Of a DNA stretch of 57,455 nucleotides, positions 43,839 through 52,270 are shown one piece after another (positions within the stretch are counted from its first letter, which is position 1; each line of letters starts with the position of its first letter). The DNA comes from Geoalkalibacter sp. (lineage in GTDB: Bacteria > Desulfobacterota > Desulfuromonadia > Desulfuromonadales > Geoalkalibacteraceae), in NCBI RefSeq assembly GCF_030605225.1, contig NZ_JAUWAV010000027.1:1-57455 (forward strand), in the 5' to 3' direction. The position numbers and the translations under genes are program-made. The notes beneath the pieces were generated by a model, which saw only the letters and a list, made by a program, of their open reading frames with translations, was not told the DNA's origin and ran no database searches.

Positions 43839-44656
43839 GGACGCACCTGAAGATGGGCAAGCACCTGGCGGGATGGCTGATGGTTGCGCTCTTGGCGACG
43901 CCCTTGGCGGCCTGGGCCGATGAGGGCAGCTGCATCGGCTGTCATGCCGCGCAGCCGGGAGCCTTGGGCGAGCCCGTCGCCCTGTGGCGCGGCAGCGTTC
44001 ATCAGCTCAACGGCATCTCGTGCCAGGGTTGCCACGGCGGCGATCCGACCCTCATGAGCATGGAGGCCATGAGCCCGGATCGCGGTTTTGTCGGTGCTCC
44101 CGAGGATGCGGCGGTGCCCGCCTTCTGCGGGCGCTGCCATGTCGGGGTGGAGGAGGATTATCGCGATAGCGCCCACGGACAGGCCTTGGGAGCGGGCGGT
44201 CCGCAGTGCGTGACCTGCCACGGCAGTCATGCGGTGCGCGTGGCCAGTCTCGATTTGATCAATCCGCAGGATTGCTCGCGTTGCCACGATTACGGGCGCG
44301 CCGGCGAACTGCGCGCGGCTATGGAACAAACCGAAATCGGCATTCTCGCTCTGGAGGCGGATCTCAAGCGCCTGAAGCGCATCGGCGTCACGGTCGAGGA
44401 CTGGCAGGGACGCCTGTTCGCCCTGCGCAACGATTTCCATCGGCTCTTTCACAGTGTCGATGTGGATCGCGTGCGCAGCCAGACCGATGATTTTCAGGCG
44501 GGGCTCTCCGAGATGCGGGGCGAGCTCGACGGCCTTCGCGCCGAATTGGCCCGACGCAAATGGATCGGCGGCGGCGTGGTGATCCTTCTGCTTGCGGCGA
44601 GCGGCCTTTTCGCCTTGCTGCGACAAAGTTATCGTCGCGAAGAGCATACGGATTAA
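43835..44656 (+). CDS. Membrane-anchored pentahaem cytochrome c
   Basis: A 273-residue periplasmic protein with a signal peptide (HLAGWLMVALLATPLAAWAD) and five CxxCH motifs (Cys 33, 63, 98, 125, 147). A long helical stretch follows, then one C-terminal membrane helix (about 245-265; WIGGGVVILLLAASGLFALL) holding it to the inner membrane. It probably takes the place of cytochrome c1, accepting electrons from the Rieske/cytochrome b pair. It is translated from an ATG overlapping the cytochrome b stop. The last part before the anchor looks like a coiled coil (EIGILALEADLKRLKRIGVT). Confidence 0.9.
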   Translation: MRTHLKMGKHLAGWLMVALLATPLAAWADEGSCIGCHAAQPGALGEPVALWRGSVHQLNGISCQGCHGGDPTLMSMEAMSPDRGFVGAPEDAAVPAFCGRCHVGVEEDYRDSAHGQALGAGGPQCVTCHGSHAVRVASLDLINPQDCSRCHDYGRAGELRAAMEQTEIGILALEADLKRLKRIGVTVEDWQGRLFALRNDFHRLFHSVDVDRVRSQTDDFQAGLSEMRGELDGLRAELARRKWIGGGVVILLLAASGLFALLRQSYRREEHTD

Positions 44657-44672
44657 CCCAGGGTAGGATTCT

Positions 44673-45977
44673 ATGCCGGTTTCCCTTCCGACCATTACGG
44701 CCGCTCCGGCGGCACTGCTGTCCCAGGTAGGGTTGGGTGTGGCGCTGAGCGTTCATCTGGCCCTGGGCGGCTTGCTGCTCGCCGGCTTGCTCACGGTGAG
44801 CGTGGCGCTTTTTTGGCGGCGCGATGACGCAGGTGCCCGACATCTGGCGAGCCGTCTGGCGACCTACCTGCTGCCGACGCGCGCCTTCACTCTGCTGCTG
44901 TTGTTGACCGCCGCTCTGCCGGCGCTGCTGGCCCAGGCGGCGTATCGGCCCGATTTTTCGGTGCTCTGGTGGCTGCCGGGATTGGTCTTGATCGCCATTG
45001 GCTTGCTCGGCGGCGAAGCCTGGCGTCAGCGCTTGCCGGTTGCCGATGCCGGTGAGGTTCTGCTGCAAGGCCTGGCCCTGGGAGCGGTTTTCTTTCTGCT
45101 GGGCGGGTATTTTTATCTGTTCTGCATGCTGAGCCTGGTGTTCATGCCGGGCACCTGGCCGGTGCTCGGCGCCATGCCCTACCTGCTTCCGTCCTGGAGC
45201 GCCCTCTTTGCCTGGAAACAGTTTCTCTGCCTGTCCCTGGCGCTGTGCGGCGCGCTGCTTCTGCCTGCGGGCCAAGGGGCGGAATCGGTCGTCGAAGACG
45301 ACGAGGAACGAAGTCGGCTGCGCTTGGCGACGGCGCTCCTCGGCGTATTCCTGGTCCTGCTGCCTCTGCCTCTGGTGCTGGAACTGCTGGTCCTGCCCGG
45401 ACCGGCTCTGTCTATCGCCGCCCTGGTGACGGCGGCTCTGCGGCTGACGCTGGCGGCCCTGATCCTGATCGCTTTGCTGCTCTTTCGTTCGGCGCCGCGT
45501 TTCCATCGGCTACGCCCCGTTGTGGTCACGGGTCTTTTGCTGCTCTTTGCGCTGTTCGCCGTGCAGGGCGAGTTCCACCGCGGTCAGGCCCTGGCCGAGC
45601 ATGTGCCCGCGCGTGCCATGGGCCTTGCGCCGACCCCCGTGCCCGTTCTCGGCGCTGAGGGGATGTTCGCCCAGGAGGCGCCCGAGGTCCAGGCGCCGGG
45701 CACCTCCCTCGTCGAGCGCGGGCGCGAGGTGTTTGAACAGTCCTGCCGCGCCTGCCATGCCTTCGATCGGCGCCAGGTGGGTCCGCCCCTGCTGGCCGTT
45801 TTGCCCAAATACGCCGAGTCTCCAGAGAAACTCAGGGCGTTCATCGCCGATCCGGTTCCCGTTGATCCCGACTATGCACCCATGCCGCGCCTGGGACTGG
45901 CGGCCGCCGACATCGAAGCGGTGAGCGCCTATCTGTTGCACCGCCTGCGGGAGCAAGGCGCGGAGGGCCGCCCATGA
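44673..45977 (+). CDS. Polytopic membrane protein with a C-terminal monohaem cytochrome c domain
   Basis: A 434-residue protein. Residues 1-300 have about eight hydrophobic helices (QVGLGVALSVHLALGGLLLA; LATYLLPTRAFTLLLLLTAA; LFLVLLPLPLVLELLVLPGP-like). The periplasmic C-terminus (about 345-430) is a class-I cytochrome c with CRACHAF (Cys358, His362) and a PMPRLGL axial-methionine segment. I do not recognise the membrane part as a known family. It may correspond functionally to ACIII's ActE (monohaem) plus an extra membrane module. It starts 16 nt after the pentahaem gene and overlaps the next gene by 4 nt. Confidence 0.8.
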   Translation: MPVSLPTITAAPAALLSQVGLGVALSVHLALGGLLLAGLLTVSVALFWRRDDAGARHLASRLATYLLPTRAFTLLLLLTAALPALLAQAAYRPDFSVLWWLPGLVLIAIGLLGGEAWRQRLPVADAGEVLLQGLALGAVFFLLGGYFYLFCMLSLVFMPGTWPVLGAMPYLLPSWSALFAWKQFLCLSLALCGALLLPAGQGAESVVEDDEERSRLRLATALLGVFLVLLPLPLVLELLVLPGPALSIAALVTAALRLTLAALILIALLLFRSAPRFHRLRPVVVTGLLLLFALFAVQGEFHRGQALAEHVPARAMGLAPTPVPVLGAEGMFAQEAPEVQAPGTSLVERGREVFEQSCRACHAFDRRQVGPPLLAVLPKYAESPEKLRAFIADPVPVDPDYAPMPRLGLAAADIEAVSAYLLHRLREQGAEGRP

Positions 45978-46516
45978 GTCTTTCTCCCGCACAGAAGCGC
46001 ACCCTGCGACGTCTCGCCCTGACGGCCGTCATTCTCGGGCATTTCGGCTTTTTCATCCTGGCGGTCGGGGGGGTGGGTTGGTACCGCGCCTCCGAACTGC
46101 CGCCCGCGCCGCAGCCCATCGCTTTTCCCCATCCGACCCATGTGCTTGGTTTGGGGCTGGCCTGCGCTTTCTGCCATGAGACCGTCGACCAGGCCCGCAG
46201 CGCCGGGGTGCCGGCCGTGGAAAAATGCATGAGCTGCCACCAGCAAATCGCCCGGGAGCGCCCCGAGGTGCAAAAACTCATTCGCCACTGGGACGAGAAA
46301 ACGCCCATTGCCTGGGTGCGGATTCATGAGCTGCCCGATTTCATTTACTTTTCCCATAAACGTCATGTCCGGGCGGGCGTCGGCTGCGACAGCTGTCATG
46401 GCCCCGTGGCGGTCATGGCCGAAGTTCGTCGGGTCCGCACCCTGAACATGGGATTTTGCGTCGCCTGTCATGTGCGCAGCGGGGCCTCGCGCGACTGCGC
46501 CGTTTGTCATATGTAG
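45974..46516 (+). CDS. actA: Pentahaem cytochrome c, ActA-like subunit
   Basis: A 180-residue protein with one N-terminal membrane helix (about residues 15-37) and five CxxCH motifs (Cys 64, 85, 138, 162, 175). Pairs of the type FPHPTH and YFSHKRH lie before haem motifs, giving axial histidines as in the cytochrome c7/c3 group. ActA of alternative complex III is also a pentahaem cytochrome, and it is followed here by ActB-, ActC- and ActD-like genes. The expected role is to pass electrons from the ActB clusters to downstream carriers. Overlaps its upstream gene (ATGA). Confidence 0.85.
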   Translation: MSLSPAQKRTLRRLALTAVILGHFGFFILAVGGVGWYRASELPPAPQPIAFPHPTHVLGLGLACAFCHETVDQARSAGVPAVEKCMSCHQQIARERPEVQKLIRHWDEKTPIAWVRIHELPDFIYFSHKRHVRAGVGCDSCHGPVAVMAEVRRVRTLNMGFCVACHVRSGASRDCAVCHM

Positions 46517-46552
46517 GGGGCGGCGCGGCCGCTGTTTCGGAAACCGGAGCCT

Positions 46553-49345
46553 ATGGAACGACGAAATTTTCTCAGACTGCTCGGCTTTTTCGGCAGCACC
46601 CTGTTGCCCGGTTGCCGCAAGGAAGGGGCGCATGGCACTCTCATCTCGCAACTGGTGCCGCCCGGCGACGGAGTCGTGCCGGGCGAGGCGCAATGGCGGC
46701 CGTCCACCTGCGGCGAATGCCCGGCCCATTGCGGGGTGCTGGTGCGGTTGCGCGAGGGACGCCCGGTCAAGCTCGAAGGCCATCCCGATCACCCCCTGAG
46801 CCGCGGCGGCCTGTGTCTGCGCGGCCAGGCCGGGCTTGAGCGGCGCTACCATCCGCGGCGCATCCTCGCGCCGCGCCGCAAGGTCGACGGGCAGTGGCGC
46901 GATCTCTCCTGGGACGAGGCCTTGGCCGTTCTCGACGCCGAACTCACCAGGAACACGCAGGCCGGGCGCCGCTCGGTGTACCTCTCCGGACGCACGACCG
47001 GCACCCTGGGTCGTTTGATCGAGGATTTCTGCCGCGCCACCGGCGTGGAGCGCCTGCCGGAGCACGAGCTTTATGCCCATGCCAACCTGCGGGCGGCCAA
47101 CGACCTGTTGTTCGCGCGGCCCGAGTTGCCCCAGTGGCACCTGGCCCAAGCCGATCTGCTGCTCACCCTGGGCGCCGACATCCTCGAAACCTTCGTGCAG
47201 CCCGTCGCCTTTGCCGCCGAACTGACGCAAGCGCGCGATGCCCAGGGTTTGTCCTGGTGGCACGCCGCGCCCCAGGTGTCCCTCACCGGCGCCGGCGCCG
47301 ATCAGGAGTTGACCTTGCGCCCAGGTAGCGAGGCTGCGCTGCTGAGGTTTCTGCTGGCCTCCCTCGTCGCCCGGCCGCCCTGGCGGGAGCGCCTTCCCGA
47401 GGCCCTGCGCGAATGGCCGGAGGCCCCCGACCTGTCGCGGGCGGCCGACGCCACCGGCCTTGAACCGCGGCTGCTCCAAGAGCTGGCCGAGGCCCTGATG
47501 CGGGCCAAGGCGCCCCTGGTGATCGCCGGCGGCATCGGTACGGCCCATGGCGAAGGGCTCGAAACGGCCTTGCTCGCCGGGTTGCTGCAACGCCTGGTCG
47601 ATCCCGACGGCGCCCGTCTTTCCTTTGCGCGGGGCCAGAATTACGCCGGACTGGGCACCCTGAGGGACATGCAGGCCCTGGCGCAAGATTTGACGGCAAA
47701 GCAGATCGGGGTGATTTTCCTGGCGCGCTGCAACCCGGTCTACAACACGCCTGACGATTATGCCTTTGGCCAGGCCTTGTCTGGTGCCGGCTTTCGCGTG
47801 GTTCTGGCCGATCTCGAGGATGAGACCACCAACGCCGCCGACCTGCTTCTGCCCCTGGCCCATGGCCTGGAATCCTGGGGCGATGCCGAACCGGTACAGG
47901 GGGTTTTGTCCCTGTTTCAGCCCCTGACGCAGCCCTTCGGCGCGGCCCGCGGCGAAGGCGACATCCTTCTCGAACTCTGGCGTCGCCTGCGACCGGAGGA
48001 ACCGCCCGAGGCGCAAAGCTATCGCGACTACCTGCTCGCCGCCTGGGAACAGCGCCTCATCGACCAGCAGCTCGGGGATTTGGCGCGGCAGGGGTGGGTT
48101 GAATTGCCGGCGTCGGCGGAGGCGGCACCCGCCCTGCGCATTGGTGAACCGGCCGCCTTTTTGTCCTCCCGGCGAACGACCGCCGAAGGGGCGTCGCCAG
48201 GCTTGCTGCTGACGCCTTCCCTGCGGCATTTCGATGGGCGCGGACGCGCATTGGCGCTGCTTTCTGAAATCCCCGATCCCCTGACCACCATCAGTTGGGG
48301 CGCCTGGCTGGCCGTTGCGCCGGAGGATGCGCGAAGCCGGCGCCTCAAGGACCAGGATCTGGCCGATATCGACCTGGCAGGCCGCCGGGTCTCCCTGCCG
48401 GTCAAGATCCAGCCCGGCCTGAGGACGGGGGTGCTGACGGTGACGCGCGACGCCTTGCCGGGATTGCCCTTGGCCGTCGATGAGCGGACCGGCGAATTGC
48501 TGGCGTGGCGCGAGGTCGGCGAACTGCGGCGCGGCGGGCGCACGCGCCTGCCGATTCTCTCAGGTTCGACCTCCCAGCACGGGCGCGGCATCATTCCCGA
48601 TCCGGTGCATCGCGACGCCCATGAACCGCCCCGCCCCTCCGAACTCTACCCCGAGCATGAGCATGCCCACTACCGCTGGGCCATGGTCATCGACCTGGAA
48701 CGCTGCACCGGGTGCAGTGCCTGCGTGGCGGCCTGCTATATCGAAAACAACGTGCCGGTGGTGGGGCTGCGCGATCATCTGAAAGGGCGCGAAATGTCCT
48801 GGCTGCGCATCGAGCCCTATTACGACAGCGGTCGCCCCCAGTTCATCCCCATGCTCTGCCAGCACTGCCACTACGCGCCCTGCGAGCCGGTATGCCCGGT
48901 GTACGCCGCCTATCACAATCCCGAAGGGCTCAACGTGCAGGTTTATCAGCGCTGCGTGGGCACCCGCTACTGCTCGCACAACTGTCCCTACAAGGTGCGC
49001 CGTTTCAACTGGTGGGAACATCGCCGTGAGGCGCCCCTTGATGAAATGCTCAATCCCGATCTGGTGGCGCGCGGCCGCGGCATCATGGAGAAGTGCACCT
49101 TCTGCATTCAGCGCATCCGCGCCGCCCGCGACCACGCCAAGGATCAGGGGCGGCTCATCGCCGACGGCGAGGTGATTCCCGCCTGCGCGCAGAGCTGCCC
49201 GGCGCGGGCCATCAGCTTCGGCAACCTGCGTGATCCCGAGGCGCGGGTCGCCAAGCTGGTCGATTCCCTTGCCCCTCATCGGGTCTTTGCCGGATTGGGC
49301 ACCGAACCCTCGGTGTATTATCTGCCGCGCGGGAGGTCGAAATGA
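46553..49345 (+). CDS. actB: ActB-like molybdopterin-oxidoreductase/iron-sulfur fusion
   Basis: A 930-residue periplasmic protein. It starts with a Tat-like, lipobox-like signal (RRNFLRLLGFFGSTLLPGC). Residues about 45-650 resemble the large subunit of molybdopterin oxidoreductases, including an N-terminal CGECPAHC set with a further Cys in GGLCLRGQAG. Residues about 700-930 are a four-cluster ferredoxin subunit (CTGCSACVAACY, CQHCHYAPCEPVCP, CVGTRYCSHNCP, CTFCIQ with CAQSCPARAI). This fusion is the hallmark of ActB in alternative complex III. In characterised ActB the molybdopterin domain holds no Mo cofactor. Here an extra cluster at the N-terminus looks possible. It overlaps actC by 4 nt. 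Confidence 0.9.
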   Translation: MERRNFLRLLGFFGSTLLPGCRKEGAHGTLISQLVPPGDGVVPGEAQWRPSTCGECPAHCGVLVRLREGRPVKLEGHPDHPLSRGGLCLRGQAGLERRYHPRRILAPRRKVDGQWRDLSWDEALAVLDAELTRNTQAGRRSVYLSGRTTGTLGRLIEDFCRATGVERLPEHELYAHANLRAANDLLFARPELPQWHLAQADLLLTLGADILETFVQPVAFAAELTQARDAQGLSWWHAAPQVSLTGAGADQELTLRPGSEAALLRFLLASLVARPPWRERLPEALREWPEAPDLSRAADATGLEPRLLQELAEALMRAKAPLVIAGGIGTAHGEGLETALLAGLLQRLVDPDGARLSFARGQNYAGLGTLRDMQALAQDLTAKQIGVIFLARCNPVYNTPDDYAFGQALSGAGFRVVLADLEDETTNAADLLLPLAHGLESWGDAEPVQGVLSLFQPLTQPFGAARGEGDILLELWRRLRPEEPPEAQSYRDYLLAAWEQRLIDQQLGDLARQGWVELPASAEAAPALRIGEPAAFLSSRRTTAEGASPGLLLTPSLRHFDGRGRALALLSEIPDPLTTISWGAWLAVAPEDARSRRLKDQDLADIDLAGRRVSLPVKIQPGLRTGVLTVTRDALPGLPLAVDERTGELLAWREVGELRRGGRTRLPILSGSTSQHGRGIIPDPVHRDAHEPPRPSELYPEHEHAHYRWAMVIDLERCTGCSACVAACYIENNVPVVGLRDHLKGREMSWLRIEPYYDSGRPQFIPMLCQHCHYAPCEPVCPVYAAYHNPEGLNVQVYQRCVGTRYCSHNCPYKVRRFNWWEHRREAPLDEMLNPDLVARGRGIMEKCTFCIQRIRAARDHAKDQGRLIADGEVIPACAQSCPARAISFGNLRDPEARVAKLVDSLAPHRVFAGLGTEPSVYYLPRGRSK

Positions 49346-50667
49346 GCAAGGACGTCCTCGCCCCCCCGGCGGCGCCCGACATCACGCCCGGCGAGCGCCT
49401 GGAAAACACCGTGCTGGCCGCCATGAGCCGCCCGAGCCTGCGCTTTTTGGCCGCCCTGGCGGGTTGTCTGCTGCTGGTGCTGATGCTGTTCGTCATCTGG
49501 GGCGCGATCATCTGGCAGGGCATGGGGCTCACCGGCAAGAATCATCCGGTGGGCTGGGCCATGCTCATCACCAATTTCGTTTTCTGGGTCGGCATCGCCC
49601 ATTCGGGCACGCTGATCTCGGCGGTGCTGTTCCTGTTCCGTGCGCGTTTTCGCACCAGCTTCAACCGCGCCGCCGAGGCCATGACGCTCATCGCCCTGAG
49701 CGTTGCCGGGCTTTTCCCGCTCATCCACCTGGGCCGGGTGTGGATCTTCTACTATCTGCTGCCCTATCCCAGCGAGCGCATGCTGTGGCCCAATTTCCGC
49801 TCGCCCCTGGTGTGGGACGTGTTCGCCGTGACCACTTACATGCTGGTCAGCGCGGCTTTTTTCTATATCGGCCTGCTGCCCGACCTGGCCATCGTGCGCC
49901 GCCGCCTGCAGGGCTGGCGCAGCCGCATCTACGGCTGGCTGTCCTTGGGCTGGCGCGGCAGTCTCGATGAGTGGCGCCACTACAACCGCGTCTATCTGTT
50001 TCTCGCCGCCTTCGCCACGCCCCTGGTGGCCTCGGTGCATTCCATCGTCTCCTGGGATTTTGCGGTGAGCATCGTGCCCGGCTGGCACACCACCATCTTC
50101 GCGCCTTATTTCGTGGCCGGCGCGATTCTCTCGGGCAGCGCCATGGTCTTCACCCTGACCATTCCCATGCGCCGCATCCTCGGCCTTGAGGCCTACATCC
50201 AGATCGACCATTTCGAGGCCCTGGCCAAGATCCTGCTCTTCACCTCGCTGATCGTGAGCTATTCCTACATCTGCGAGACGGCTCTGGCCTGGTATCACGG
50301 CAACCCCTTCGAGATGGAACAGTTTCGCTATCGCTCCTTCGGCGATTACTGGGTTCTCTACTGGATCATGATCCTGTGCAACTCGCTGCTGCCCCTGACC
50401 CTGTGGCGCAAAAGCTGGCGGCGCAACCTCGGCTGGCTGTTCATCCTGTCGATTCTGGTGAATGTCGGCATGTGGCTGGAGCGCTTCGTCATCATCGTCA
50501 ACTCCCTGGCGCGCGAGTACAGCCCGTATTCCTGGGGCACCTACCAGGTGAGCCTGGCCGAGTTGGGCATCACCCTGGGTTCCTTCGGCCTGTTCTTCGC
50601 CCTGTTCCTGCTGTTCTGCAAGCTGTTGCCGGTTCTCTCCATGACCGAGATCAAGGAGCGCCTGTGA
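49342..50667 (+). CDS. actC: NrfD/PsrC-family quinone-interacting membrane subunit, ActC-like
   Basis: A 441-residue integral membrane protein with about ten helices (first SLRFLAALAGCLLLVLMLFV). It has NrfD/PsrC family features such as GWAMLITNFVFWVGIAHSGT, SAVLFLFRARFRTSFNRAAE, PLVASVHSIVSWDFAVSIVP and GWHTTIFAPYFVAGAILSGS. This subunit binds menaquinol and hands electrons to the ActB iron-sulfur chain in ACIII. It starts in an ATGA overlap with actB, and its TGA shares one base with the actD ATG. Confidence 0.92.
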   Translation: MSKDVLAPPAAPDITPGERLENTVLAAMSRPSLRFLAALAGCLLLVLMLFVIWGAIIWQGMGLTGKNHPVGWAMLITNFVFWVGIAHSGTLISAVLFLFRARFRTSFNRAAEAMTLIALSVAGLFPLIHLGRVWIFYYLLPYPSERMLWPNFRSPLVWDVFAVTTYMLVSAAFFYIGLLPDLAIVRRRLQGWRSRIYGWLSLGWRGSLDEWRHYNRVYLFLAAFATPLVASVHSIVSWDFAVSIVPGWHTTIFAPYFVAGAILSGSAMVFTLTIPMRRILGLEAYIQIDHFEALAKILLFTSLIVSYSYICETALAWYHGNPFEMEQFRYRSFGDYWVLYWIMILCNSLLPLTLWRKSWRRNLGWLFILSILVNVGMWLERFVIIVNSLAREYSPYSWGTYQVSLAELGITLGSFGLFFALFLLFCKLLPVLSMTEIKERL

Positions 50668-51104
50668 TGAAGCATGCGCAGCTTTTTCATGATCGCGAGG
50701 AGTTTCTGGCGCGCCTGCGAGAACTGCGCGCCGCTGGCCATGATCGCCGGGACCTGGAGATCCACATGCCTTATCACGTGCACGAGGTGGAAGAGATTCT
50801 CGGCGTACCGCCGGGCGGGGTGCGCTTTTTCGCTCTGGGCGGCGGGCTTTTGGGGTTTATCGGCGGGCTGCTCTTTGTCTGCTTCACGGTGTTGTCCTGG
50901 CCGCTGATCACCGGCGGCAAGCCCATTGTCTCGGTGCCGCCCTTTTTGCTCATCGCCTATCTGCTCACCATTTTGTGCGGTTCGCTGTGCGCCTTCGGCG
51001 GATTTCTGCTGCTGGCGCGGCGGCCGACTTTTCAAGACACGAGCGACATCGATGCCGCCGGAGACTGTTTCATCATTGGTGTGCGCGGGGAGAAGACGCC
51101 ATGA
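50667..51104 (+). CDS. actD: DUF3341 membrane protein, ActD-like
   Basis: A 145-residue protein with two membrane helices (VRFFALGGGLLGFIGGLLFV and LLIAYLLTILCGSLCAFGGF) between a cytoplasmic N-terminal ferredoxin-like region (LFHDREEFLARLRELRAAGH, with YHVHEVEEILG) and a short acidic C-terminus. DUF3341 is the family of ActD, a structural subunit of ACIII. Its start codon overlaps the actC stop (TGATG), and its stop overlaps the next start (ATGA). Confidence 0.88.
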   Translation: MKHAQLFHDREEFLARLRELRAAGHDRRDLEIHMPYHVHEVEEILGVPPGGVRFFALGGGLLGFIGGLLFVCFTVLSWPLITGGKPIVSVPPFLLIAYLLTILCGSLCAFGGFLLLARRPTFQDTSDIDAAGDCFIIGVRGEKTP

Positions 51105-52159
51105 TGCGGGTCAGCTTCTCCCGCCGTGATCTGTACATGATCCTTGGCCTGGCCGCCGGGTTGGTGCTGCTCTTTGAGTACGGCAAGCTCACGCCCAACC
51201 GTGGCGCGCTGCTGCTCACCCTGGTCTTCTGGAGTGCACTGGCCCAGGGCTGTATTGCCCTGGCGGCGGCGGCCGAGCTCACCGGGGCGCGCTGGATTGC
51301 GTCCCTGCGGCGCGAACTGCTCTGCGTTCATCCGATGCTGCTGCTGCTCGCCGTGCTGTTTTTCTGTCTCGGGCTGCGCCTGGACCTCTATCCCTGGAGC
51401 GAAAAGCCGGGACTCTGGCTCAATGGGCCCTTTTTCATGGGCCGCAACCTGCTGTTGCTGCTGGCGGTCTGGTGGACGGGACGTCGCTTCGCCCGGAGTT
51501 CCGCCGCGCGGTCTCAAGCTTGCCGGCAGGATGCCGTTTTTTACCTGTTTGCCTTTGTCGCCTGCCAGTCGCTGCTTGCCTTTGACCTGGTCATGTCCCT
51601 GGCCTATCCCTGGATGAGTTCGCTGCTGGGCGCCTACTTTTTCGTCGAAGCCCTCTATGCCGGAGTCGCTTTGGCGGCACTGCTGTTTTTCCTGCTGCGC
51701 GCGGCCGAGCAGCGCCGCTCCCCCGCGCAGTTCGGCTCTTATCAGCGCGATGTGGCGCGTCTTCTCTTTGGTTTCAGCGTGCTCTGGGGCGGGCTGTTCT
51801 TCGCCCAGTATCTGTTGCTGTGGTACGGCAATCTTCCGGAGGAAACCGGGTTCATCGTCGAGCGATTGCGCTCGCCGGGGCTGCGAAACCTCGCGCTGCT
51901 GGTGATCTTTGCCTGTTTCCTCGCGCCCTTTGCGGGACTGATGGCGCGCCGCGTCAAGGAGAGCGCGGCCCTGGTGGCCCTGGCGGCAGTGGCGGTGCTG
52001 GCGGGGTTGTTCGGCGAGCGGCTGTTTTTCATCCTGCCCGAGGCGCCCTTGCATCTTGGTGTCGCCCTGTTTCAGAGCCTGGTGCTGGGCATGGTCTGGC
52101 TGATTCTGGTGCACAGTCAGGGCGAACTTCTGCCTGAAGAAACAGAAAAGGCGGGGTAG
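51101..52159 (+). CDS. actF: Polytopic membrane protein, ActF-like
   Basis: A 352-residue integral membrane protein with about ten helices (DLYMILGLAAGLVLLFEYGK; FVACQSLLAFDLVMSLAYPW; FGFSVLWGGLFFAQYLLLWY). The pair of segments LAFDLVMSLAYPWMSSLLGA and FAQYLLLWYGNLPEETGFIV is typical of the ActF/ActC-related quinol-side subunit of alternative complex III. No cofactor ligand is evident. It closes the operon and is followed by three stacked hairpins. Confidence 0.82.
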   Translation: MMRVSFSRRDLYMILGLAAGLVLLFEYGKLTPNRGALLLTLVFWSALAQGCIALAAAAELTGARWIASLRRELLCVHPMLLLLAVLFFCLGLRLDLYPWSEKPGLWLNGPFFMGRNLLLLLAVWWTGRRFARSSAARSQACRQDAVFYLFAFVACQSLLAFDLVMSLAYPWMSSLLGAYFFVEALYAGVALAALLFFLLRAAEQRRSPAQFGSYQRDVARLLFGFSVLWGGLFFAQYLLLWYGNLPEETGFIVERLRSPGLRNLALLVIFACFLAPFAGLMARRVKESAALVALAAVAVLAGLFGERLFFILPEAPLHLGVALFQSLVLGMVWLILVHSQGELLPEETEKAG

Positions 52160-52256
52160 GGGCGACCCGCCGGGTCGCCCAGGGCGAGGTGCCGCCTCGC
52201 CCCGACGCATCAACGACAAAGGCCCTGTTTGCGCAGGGCCTTTGTCGTTGATGCGG
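52160..52256. terminator. Three tandem hairpins ending the bc/ACIII-like operon
   Basis: Hairpin A: GGGCGACCC (52160-52168) with GGGTCGCCC (52172-52180). Hairpin B: GGGCGAGG (52182-52189) with CCTCGCCC (52195-52202). Hairpin C: a perfect 22-bp stem (52206-52227 with 52234-52255), followed by TTTT. C also serves the convergent rubrerythrin-like gene. The stack begins right after the stop codon at 52159. Confidence 0.8.
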
Positions 52257-52270
52257 TTTTGGAGAGGAAT

